Below, piece by piece: positions 44,467 through 54,600 of a DNA stretch of 64,000 bases. Origin of the DNA: Thozetella sp. PMI_491 (lineage: Eukaryota; Ascomycota; Sordariomycetes; Chaetosphaeriales; Chaetosphaeriaceae); the NCBI GenBank assembly GCA_021432635.1, contig MU270045.1, positions 708,867-772,866 of the forward strand, read 5' to 3'. The position numbers and the translations under genes were made by a program. The notes under the pieces were generated by a model, which was given only the letters and a program-made list of their open reading frames with translations, was not told where the DNA came from and did not search any database. Each line of letters begins with the position of its first letter. Position 1 is the first letter of the stretch.

Positions 44467-47400
44467 CTATTTCTTCCCAGAAGCCTGTCCCTCGACGAAA
44501 CTGAGCGCCTCGTTGGTCGGCACACAATCGATGGTGCTGTTCTTGTTACGGAACAAGACGCCGTAGCACTTGTCAGCGACATGGACGATCTCCGGCCGGA
44601 ACGTTGTGCAGATGAACTGCGTCCCGGCCTCCTTGGAGGTAGAAACCAGCAGGCTGGCAACGGCCGTGCGGTATTGAGCGTCAAGGTTGGCGTCGACTTC
44701 GTCGAAGATGACCATCGGGCTAGTGACGGTGGCCTGGATGGCGAAGATCAAGCAAAGGGCACACAAACCTACAGCGCGTCAGTTAGTTACTCGCTGATCC
44801 CGCGGTTATCGGTATCGCTGGGGGCTATAAAACTTACTCTTTTGACCACCGCTGAGCTGCTGGATCTTTTGCTGCTCGTCAAAGGTCTTGGAGTTGAATG
44901 AGACGCTGATACCGACGCCCGTGTAGTTGTCGATGCTGCCTCGTGCCTCTTCGTCCGACTCGTCCGCATTGCGGGTCTTGCCTCGGTCCGCTCTACGCTG
45001 GATGACGAGGCGGCCATGGCCGGCAGGCACGAGGCGCTCGAAGATAGTGGCGAACTCCCTGGAAATCTGCTTGAAGGTGCGCTCGATGGCCTCGTCCTTT
45101 GCCTGGTCGAGATGCTCGATCAGCTGCTCGATTGACTCCTGTGACGTGTCGAGCTCCTTGCGCCGCTTCATCAACTGCTCCTGCTGTGTAGTGAAGCTCG
45201 TGTACTGCTCGAACGCCTTCTTGTTGACATGCTTGTACTTCTTGAGAGCCTCGTTGACCTTGGCGAGCCGCTTGGAGATCTGGTCGGGCTTCATGCGTTC
45301 ATACTTGCCGAACGCCTCGTCGGGCAGCGCGCCGAGGTCCTTGATGTTGTTGGCGCATTCCGTGGCCTGGGCGGTGAGAATGGCCTTGCGCTGAATGTTC
45401 TTCTCGATACGCTTCTGCGCCTTCTCGATCTGCTTGGCGAGGTCCTGCTGCGCAGCCTCGCGATCGGCCTTCCTGGATTCCAGCTCGGCGAATTGGCCGT
45501 TTGCCGCGGCGATCTGCGCCTCGTTCTCGGCTAGTTGATTCTCGATCTCGGCAACCGTCTTCTCTATCCGCTTGAGCTCCTTCTGGGCCTCCTTGTAGCT
45601 GCCGCCGCCGCCGCCAGCCGAGTTCTCGAAGGCCTGATTGTTGAGCTGGTCCTCCCGCGGCCGCAGGTTCTGGCGCAGCTCTGCCTCGAGCTGCAGCTTC
45701 CGGTTTTCGAGAGTGCGGCGCTTGGTGTTGACCTCGCTCCACTGCCTGGTCAGCGTGTGGATGTCGCTGCTGTACTGCTCTAGCTGCCGCTCCTCCGCCG
45801 CCGACAGTGCCTTCTTGAAGTCTGTGGCAAGCTCGGTTTGATACGCTGTGAGCTGCGCGTCCATCTGCTTCATGTTCGCCTCGACGGTCTCCTTGTGCCT
45901 CCTAGCCTCCTCTAGACGGGAGATCTCGCGCTCTAGCTGGGCAAGCTTCCTAACTTGTTCAGCCTTCAGCGGCTCGAAGCTGTACTCGAACCGCCGCGAT
46001 TCCTGGTCCAGCTTCTGCTGCTCGCCGAGGGCGCCGGTAATCTTTTGGTCCAGGATCTCGATCTCTCTCCTGACCCGCTCAATCTCTGCAAGCTTTTGGT
46101 CGAAGGAATGGTGGACGACGTCTACCTTCTTCACAGCATCTAGGCGGGAACGGCGCGTGTCTACGTACCCTCCTGTCATCGCGCCTCGCTTGTTCGTAGT
46201 GTCTCCCTCCGGCGTGATGGCGTCGACGCCGTGGCTGCGGGCATATTGCGAGGCGACTGGAAGGTTGGGGCAGACGATTGTGCGCCCGAATATCTGCTGG
46301 AACGCCCGCTCGTACGCCGGGTCAAATTGGATCTTGGAGATGAGGGGCTGAGCGTCGGACGCCCTGGGCATGTTGACATGCCTGGGACGCAGCTGTTCGA
46401 GCGGCATGAAGGTGATCCGGCCGCCCCTGGTCTTCTGCAGGTGGTCACCGAGCATGGTGGCCGTCCTCTCGTTGTCTACCACGTAGTGGAAAAGGCTAGT
46501 TCCCGCTACTTGCTCGACAGCGAGGCGGTACGCTTCGACCTCCACGTTCATCAGCTCGGCCACAGTCCCGTACGCCCCGGGTATATTCTTCTCCCGCTTC
46601 AAGCGACGGATGCTCGCAAGACCACGGGAGGTGGCATTGTCCATGCTCTGACCGAGGTCTCGTTCAGCCCGTTGCATCTCCGAGCGGACGTTGGACAGCA
46701 CTGTGTTGAGCTTTTCCTCCTCTCGCCTCAGCTTCTTTCGATCCTCTTCGAGCTGGTGGCGTGCCTCCTCGGCCCGCACGAGCTTTTCCGAGAGTTCGTC
46801 CCGGTGGCCGGAATATCCTTCAAGCTTCTGCCGGATGGCGTGAATGTCCTGCTCCAGCTGGGCAATCGACTTCTCTACCAGCTTAACTTCCTCGTCGGCA
46901 TCCATGTGGTTCGCACGCAAGGTTCCGACAGTCTGGTTGATCTCGTTGATCTGGTACTGAAGATAGGCATCCCGGTCGGCCTTGGTCTTGTACTGGGAAC
47001 TCCGGGCCTGCTTGGTCAGGAGGCGGTTGCGTCCGGCGTCGGCTATGTCAAGCTCCTGTCGGACTTTGTCTGCTTCGACCTTCCATTTCGCGTGCTCCGG
47101 GATGATCTGGGCCAGTTCGGCTTCCTTCTGCTGGATCTGTTGCTTGACTTCTCTGAGCTCTGCCTCCTGCTGCTGCTGGGCCTGTTCGCGGGCATGGCGC
47201 GTCGCATCCAAGTTCTTGAGCTTCAGCTCCGCCTTAGCACGTGATCGGGCGGTCTCCTTGCGGTCCTGGTCCAGCTGGGCGCGCTCCACTGCGAGAAGAT
47301 CCAAGGATTGCCGCAGCTCCTGGAGGGTTTGGTCGATCTTGGCAATCTCCCTCTCGCCCTGCTGTAGTGCCTTGCGCTCTTCGCTCGAGGCCCCCGCGCC

Positions 47401-48221
47401 CTCTCGCCTCGCCTCCTCGATCTCGCCGAGGGCTTCGGCGATGGCCTCTTGTTGCTGGTGAAAGTACGCGTACTCGAGACACCGCTTCTCCTTGTCCTTG
47501 TCTTGGTAACCGCGCAATTCTTCTTTCTCCTCCTCCAGCTCGCTGAGTCTGTCCTTGATGTAGTCGAGAAGCTCGTCAATCTTTTCGCGCTTGTTGTTCG
47601 TCTCGGCCATGATCTTCAGGGATTCGGCGCGACGATTCTCGTACGTGCTCGTGCCCGCAATCTCCTTCATGAGGCTCAGTCTATCCGACTCCTTCATGTT
47701 GGTCAGGGCGGTGATGCGTCCCTGGGGGACAATGTAGAATGAGTTCTTGATGGAGAAGCCGGCAGTCTCGAGAAGTTGCTGGATTTCGGCCCTCGTCGCC
47801 ACTTTGCGATCATGCGAGTATTCGTCCTTCTTCAAGCCGATCGTGCGCCGGATGGTGACTTCGTCTCCGCAGCCTTGGAACCGGCGATCTTTGTTATCAA
47901 AGATGATTTCGACATATGCGGACATGACAGCCGATCCGGAACCCTCGTGGAGGAGAGCCTGGCGCTCTTCGCGGCTCATCTGGGTATAGGCATCGCCGAG
48001 GACGAATCGGATGGCCGCGAAGAAGTTGCTCTTCCCGGAGCCATTACGACCGACGATGACGTTGGTGCCGGGGGAGAAGGGTTCAATGATGGTCTGCTCC
48101 TTGTAGCTATATCGCGCGAAAGTCAGCAACTGGCAGTCGCGCCCGGGCATTTTGGGGAGAGGGGAGTGGTCAGGCGCGCGTACCTCTTGAACCCTTGGAT
48201 GATGATCTGCTTGATGTACAT
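44467..48221 (-). CDS. smc3: Cohesin subunit Smc3
   Basis: ATPase subunit of cohesin that, with Smc1 and the kleisin, holds sister chromatids together in the nucleus. Three exons (48221-48184, 48106-44838, 44768-44467) give 1202 aa. The first exon supplies MYIKQIIIQGFK, and splicing through Ser13 restores the family's N-terminus. Walker A GRNGSGKSN is at 32-40, and the Eco1 acetylation lysines in GLKKDEY fall at 105-106, exactly the human numbering. Two long coiled coils flank the hinge (about 520-670, around IPGAYGTVAEL and KRGAMTGGYVD). The signature LSGGQKS spans the second intron, and Walker B reads VIFDEVDANLD. Nothing is missing. It is divergent from mot1 with about 3.4 kb between start codons. 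Confidence 0.98.
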
Positions 48222-48505
48222 GTTTGCGTCGGTGCTGTCGACTCGACAGCAGAGTCAGACAACGGAGAGTGCCTTGCGACCAGCCGCGCTGTGGATGTGG
48301 GCGCACAAGACGGAGCGGGCGATGCGTGGATTGCGGTGCGATGGTTATTATCATCAATCAACGAGGGGCCAAACGCGTCGCGATTTTTGGCCTGGTGCAG
48401 GTCCTCCTCATTAGCCTAGCCTGCCCGCTTGGGGCCATGAGTGGATCCAACATGCAACAATCACGTGACTCTTCAGATGGAGCACCTTGCGTCTGCCAGT
48501 CGGTA

Positions 48506-48517
48506 CTCCGTACGGAG
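48506..48517. repeat. 12-bp palindrome CTCCGTACGGAG
   Basis: A perfect palindrome about 285 bp upstream of the smc3 ATG. Only one copy was noticed in this window. Confidence 0.5.
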
Positions 48518-50170
48518 CGGAGCAATTACCATCTACCTATCCCCGATGCAGTTGTTAACTCGGTACGAGACAGAGGCCGGTCAGATTTGAGGTCCTGGAA
48601 GCCAGGAAACGGGCCTGTATGCTCGTTGTACTTTTGTCTCGCTGTTGGCTCTTTTGGCTCACTGCTGGCCCTTTTCGCGCTTTGCCGGCCCTCTAATATC
48701 CACGGTAAGGGTCGCCTGCTTTTCCTATGGCCTATAATAGTACATATGTTGACAGACTACAGTGGCCTTGTAATTCCCACGCTAACAAGCAAACAGGGGT
48801 TGTGGTTGTACCGTACTGTACCTCGCTGGCCCGGAGTGGCTAAGGCTCATTCCCAGCTGGCCACGGCAGCTTCACGTCCCAGGAGCCTCATTTGCTGACC
48901 GAAATACATATGCCCACGCATCAAGCACATCGGGTCCAGGCCGAGCGCCCCGATAGGACTTGAGATGCCGACATGCCCATCTTTGCATTGCGGGGGAAAA
49001 CTACTCTGTCGTTTGCTCACATGGGCTTCCGAGCACCCAGATTCCACTCCCGGTCTGCCTTGCCTGTACCTATATACCCTACATGTCGCCTTGCGCTTCC
49101 TATTAGTTGTATGGATTGTTTCGGCAGGTCCTAGCCCGCCCTGAGACCCTTACAGGCCTGAGCTCAATAGACTCCGACCGGTGGGGACTCATCGTCAAAA
49201 GTAAGCTCAAGCCCCAGGTTGACGTGGTCATTCGACGCCATTTCCCTGCAGCCGAGGACGAGGGGAAAGTGTTCCGACACACGCTGCCGTCCCACGCTGC
49301 CAATAACGAGGCGACTGGCTTGTGCTCCCCCTGCTCAGGTAATTGAACCCTTGAGTGTCGCCGTCGTGGGCTTAGGATACCTTGAAGAGCCCGCCAAGGC
49401 CGTTGCCCATGATCCTTGCCGATGCAAGTGCAGAACCGTAATGGCGCCCATTTACCCGTCTGACAGAAGAAAAACTATGGTTTGGGTGGCGCGCCCTCGA
49501 CTCCTTGGCAGCGTCGGGAGGCACGCCTCAGCTGGAAACTCATTCATTCATGTCCCACCCAGCAATGTGTCCTACGCACAGACCAATACCTCGAGCTATG
49601 GAACTCAAAATTTAGATGGGTCAGATCACGGCCGCCAGGAGCTCCTTCGCAGTTGGGATGTCTTCTTCATCACCAGCATACGGGTGGAGGGGTGCCTAGC
49701 AGGCTCCCTGGTGGTGGCTTGGCAAGAACAGCCGCCCTAACATCAGGAGTTCGGCACGTAGTAAGAGAAGTCCGTGGTGTGCAATCTGCTCTGCCGGCGA
49801 AGCAAGGGCGCCACAGTGTGTTCTGGTTTGGGCGGGAACGGGCCCCTGGTACAGTACATCAGCGACTGCATGCGGACGATGCATGGCGCCAGGTAGCCGT
49901 GATCGACGCCAGCCTCAGGCTTCGACGGTTTGTGCAAATCTACTTAGCTGCGCTCTCGGCGAGGTAGCTGGCGTACGTGCAATTATTGTACGAGGGCAAG
50001 GAAGTTAGCAGGGCTTCGGTACCCATCAAACTGACAGGTACTAAAGCAGGCATGGTTGAGCTTGTTATTGTGGTACTAGCTCTTCCGTTCCTTCCGCAGC
50101 GACGCAGGGATGGGGGTACTTGTTGAAAGAAAGTTCTCGCTACTGCGATATCGTCTCTCGACTCGCAGGC

Positions 50171-50180
50171 TACCTAGGTA
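50171..50180. repeat. TACCTAGGTA palindrome, copy 3
   Basis: A perfect palindrome followed within 20 bp by CTAGGTAAGGTAGGTAGGTAC (50193-50213), a run of TAGG words. Confidence 0.7.
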
Positions 50181-50744
50181 ATGCCGCTGCATCTAGGTAA
50201 GGTAGGTAGGTACTGATGGTGTTAAGCCCAGCACTGTGGGCCTGCTGATCCCTCACCTCTTCTCCAGCCGGGGCTTCTTCTGCCGGGCCTGGGGCGCGTT
50301 GCAAGGGAAGAATGCATCATTGCACCTATGCGTGCGCGGCGCAAAGTAGCTCCAGGTGGCAAGAGAAACAGGCGGCAGGCGGCAATAGACCACGACAGCG
50401 CGCAGAGGCGGAAATGATCTATGCAGGCACCTTGGGTTTTTGGTGTTTTTTTTTTATTATTCTTCCACCGTGGCCCTCGTCAAATGCAGTGTCAAACTAG
50501 GGCTGAGTCGTTTCCCGAGAAAGTGACGCGTAGATTTGGTGACTTTTTCTCAGGGGAAGCCTGGCAAGTTCGGCCTGAGGCAAGGGTTTTTTTTTTTTTA
50601 AAAAAAATTCGAGGTTGATGTCTGGAATGGGGGAGGAAAGCACGGACGGCGATGGGAATCAGTGACAGGGGTCCGACATTGCGAGCCTGGCGCTAAGGGT
50701 TAAGCGAACGCAAGTGCCAGCTAGGAACGGTTGGGGCCTCAAAG

Positions 50745-50751
50745 TATAAAA
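50745..50751 (+). promoter_or_regulatory. possible TATA box of mot1
   Basis: GTATAAAAG is a good TATA consensus about 850 bp upstream of the mot1 ATG. Together with the predicted leader intron it would give a spliced leader of roughly 400 nt. Assigned by match and position. Confidence 0.45.
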
Positions 50752-51148
50752 GTACCCATACAGCAATGGTATAGATGCCACGGTTCGCCCACCACCGAGC
50801 ACCAACAAAAAAACCACTTTTTCTCTGGGCCACCCACACCTTGGCTCACCTCGTCCCGTTTTCGGAAGGTCTCCACACCGAGCGCTCACCGACCGCGATT
50901 CCGCCCGGCGGCATCTTTTTTATTTTTATTTTATTTTTCGTCTTTGCTAGTCGCGCGCTTCATCGCTGTTGCGTCGGTATTGCATAGAACTCTCATCACG
51001 CCCTCTTTCACAGCCAACTCAGCTCGGCGTTTTTGTGTGTTTTTTTTTCGCTCTGCGCTGCGCATGAGGCTTGTGATCAGACCAGCTGCATCGCTTCCAA
51101 TACACACCTACAGTAGCGCCTCATCCTGTCGCCGTCATCATCTTCATT

Positions 51149-51552
51149 GTAAGTCCCCGGCTGATTCCGCCCGCCGAGCACCTAGCTAGCTGCCTACCTC
51201 CTGCCCTACTGCTCCCGTCAGCCGGCCGCCAATGTCTGCCGGCTGATTTCTCTCAAACCATCAAACGTTCCTTGACAATGTTTCGATCGAGTTGTGTGGC
51301 TATTACCATTACCTCGTTTGCTTGATCGCCGACTGTTTCATTTGAAACCAATGGCCCAAGGCCAAGGGCCACCCGGCCACCGACACCTATCCCTAGCCCC
51401 GTGTGTTAAATGCATCGCGGGTCTCATCCACGCTTTGGCGCTGTCACACCCACGCCATGACATGCATGCTTGGATTCTTCGCTCGATTCATTTTCTATTG
51501 ATAGCTATCAGCCGTGGAGGGCCCCGCCAGTTCTAAACTGACTCGTTTGCAG
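51149..51552 (+). other. predicted intron in the mot1 leader
   Basis: A consensus donor GTAAGT follows TCTTCATT at 51149, and a TTTGCAG acceptor ends at 51552, 50 nt before the mot1 ATG. The 404-nt stretch between contains no protein-like frame and is pyrimidine-rich at its 3' end. Confidence 0.45.
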
Positions 51553-51602
51553 GATCATGACAGCTACGGCATAACCATTAAGACTTTGACAAAAAAGACA
51601 AG

Positions 51603-54600
51603 ATGGCGTCAAGGTTCGTTGCTCATCCCATGCTCGGACCATTTTTCATATTGGACTAACAGGCTGGGCGTGTAGGCTTGATCGACTAGTCACGTGAGTG
51701 CACTCCCTACTTCCGACCCTTGTCTGTCATGGTTCAATGCAAACACGGAACATGTTCCGTTGATGGGCTTCGGTGCATTGATACCGGCGACCGTCAAGCC
51801 GCTCACCCTTCTATTTTGTGCTAGCACGCCGTTAATGGCCCTCTGTTACTGACGCGTCCCGTAGGCTTATTGAGACTGGGAGCACCCGTCTCATTCGTGA
51901 TACTGCCGTCAACCAGCTCGCCGACTGGCAAAAGCAGCACCCCGATGAGCTCTTTAATCTTCTCACGAGGGTAGTTCCTTATCTCCGTCACAAGGATTGG
52001 GAGACGAGAACAACTGCGGCCAAGGCTATTGGGAAAATTGCCGAGCATGCGCCGGTCTACGATCCCAACTCAGCTGATGAGCCTCTCCCCGACAAGAAAG
52101 AGGAGTCCTCGGCTGGCAATGGCGTCAAGAAGGAAGAAGACAAGGACGCCATTATATTGCCTGGCGACAATGAGGTATTCAGGCTCGATACGCTCGACCT
52201 CGCAAACATCCTCAAATATGGCAGGGAGCTCCTGCGAGGTGGAAATGTTGACTACAACCTCGCCGCCCTTGATCCTCAGGCTCGGTTAGCCCACCAGAAG
52301 AAGACATTAAACGGCCGGCTCGGTCTGCTGGGGCGACCCTTCGAGGATGACGAGATACCCGTCATCGTTGAGAACAACTCTATCAGCCCCTTAACCCCAC
52401 AGGAAGGCGGAAATGGGAATCTCAACACGAACGGCGCAGCCCGGCATGATGCTGCAGCGAGCACGTCTCAGACGGCTAACCCCGAGGAGTCGGGCCTCAG
52501 TTCCCGACAACTCAACGTTCTTAAGCGGAAGCGGAAGCGCGAAGCCCAAAAGGCAGCACAGAGCCGGGGGAGCTTCGGCGACCTGTCCATCCGTAGGACT
52601 GCCACGGCCGGGTCTGAAGGTCTTGGTGAGGATACGCCCATGGGAGAGGCTGACCCGAAAAAGAGCAAGATGTCGGACTACTTCAACTTGGAGCGGCCCA
52701 CCGACGTTGACGAGGGCACGAAGGTCGTGTCTGAGTTTAAAGGGCCTCTGATCCCCATCAAATCCGAGCTCGAAGCCGACGACGACATGGCCGGTACCGA
52801 ATGGCCGTACGATCGACTCTGCGACTTCTTAAAAATTGACTTATTTGATCCCAACTGGGAGACCCGCCACGGGGCCGCCATGGGCCTCAGGGAGGTCACC
52901 CGAGTGCATGGAGGCGGGGCCGGGCGATTAATGGGCAAGTCACGCCAGCAGAACGACGAGCTTAACAAGGCGTGGCTGGATGATCTGGCATGTCGCCTAT
53001 GCTGCGTGCTTATGCTGGATAGGTTTACCGACTACAGCTCGGACACGTCAGTCGCGCCGATCCGTGAGACGGTGGGCCAGACCCTTGGGTCGGTGCTTCG
53101 CCACGTGCCGGCGCAGTCGGTACACTCCATCTACCGCCTACTCTACAGGATGGTTATGCAGGAGGACCTCGAGCTGACGCAGCACGTCTGGGCGATCTGC
53201 CACGGCGGCATGGTCGGGCTTCGCTATGTCGTTGCCGTGAGGAAAGATTTGCTGCTCGAGGACGGCGACATGATTGACGGCGTCATCCGCGCCGTCATGA
53301 AGGGCCTGGGAGATATGGATGACGATGTGCGCTCAGTCAGTGCCGCGACGCTCATCCCGATGGCCAAGGAGTTCGTCACGATGCGTGCCAACTCCCTAGA
53401 AGGTCTGATCGACATCGTCTGGGAGAGTCTCTCCAATCTGGGCGATGATCTGAGTGCGTCCACGGGCAAGATCATGGATCTGCTGGCCACTCTCTGCAGT
53501 TTCCCTGAAGTCCTGGAAGCTATGAAGGCCTCGGCCGCGCAAGACGAGGAGAGGTCTTTCACCCTCCTCGTCCCCCGCCTCTATCCCTTCCTCCGGCACA
53601 CCATCACATCGGTGCGGCTTGCCGTGCTCAAGGCGTTGATGACATTCGTCAACCTTGGTGGCGACACGTCGCAAGGGTGGCTCAACGGCAGAATTCTGCG
53701 GCTTATTTTCCAGAACATCCTTGTCGAGAGGGACCAGGAGACGTTGGCCACTTCCATTCAGTTATGGACGGCTCTTATCCACAACCTGGGCAAGACCCCG
53801 GAGGCTCTTGCCGACGAGTTCGCGGCCCATCTTGAGCCTCTAATGGAACTAACGCTGCACCCCATTGGTGTGTCGCGGAATCCCATTCCCATGAACGCGA
53901 CCTTGTTCATGAAGCCGTCTGGAAGTACCTATTCGATGGCGAGTGTCACGCCGGTTGCACGCAAGTCTTCGCCCGTCGACAACGGCGAGAGGGCTGCTAA
54001 GCGCCGGAGGAAGTCCGCCAAGGTTGATGACGTTCCCGTAAACCCCAATAGTCACGACGTAGACGGCCACATGATGCAAGGCGATGTCGACCTGGTTGGC
54101 TTGGACGTCCTCGTCCGCTCCCGAATCTCAGCCGCCAAGGCAATGGGCCTCGTTATGGCCTTCATCCCGGCAGCCAGCATCCGAGCATACGATGCCCACA
54201 TTTTTCCCGCCCTCTCCTCACCATACTCATCAACACAACTTGCCGCCACGATGGTCATTGACGAGTATGCCAAGAACAATGCGTCGCAGAGCGATCCTGC
54301 CAGATTCACCGACCCTCTACAGACCATCATCGAGTCTGAGCGACCATCCCACTATCGCGACCTAGTCAGCCATGTTCAGCGCGTGCGATCGCAGTGCCAG
54401 CAATTGCTCCACCTCTTCCGCGACCATGGCAAAGTGTCTTCTAGCAAGCTTCCGACTCTGGCCATCATCGTGCAAGGAGAACCAGAAGCCGGCCCCGGCG
54501 CCTTCTCAGTTGCTGATGCCGAGAAGGTTGTATCTACCGACTACGAAAAGCTGAAGAAGGCCATGGCGCCCGGCCAGCGCCTCATCGCACTGCCGCAGCT

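Larger units (their letters stand above)
48222..50744. other. intergenic region between smc3 and the mot1 promoter, no gene recognised
   Basis: The frames here (longest 224 codons at 48224-48898, plus) are Arg/Cys-rich shadows that begin opposite smc3 sequence. The region carries the third TACCTAGGTA copy, two GTACTGTAC/GTACAGTAC words (48813, 49850) and a 12-bp CTCCGTACGGAG palindrome at 48506. A non-coding transcript cannot be ruled out. Confidence 0.45.

Noticed and set aside
46231-47244. 337-codon open frame antisense to smc3
   Set aside because: Leu-rich shadow of the Smc3 coiled coil.
48224-48898. 224-codon open frame upstream of smc3
   Set aside because: Arg/Cys-rich beginning opposite the start of smc3, no motif, no clear ATG context.
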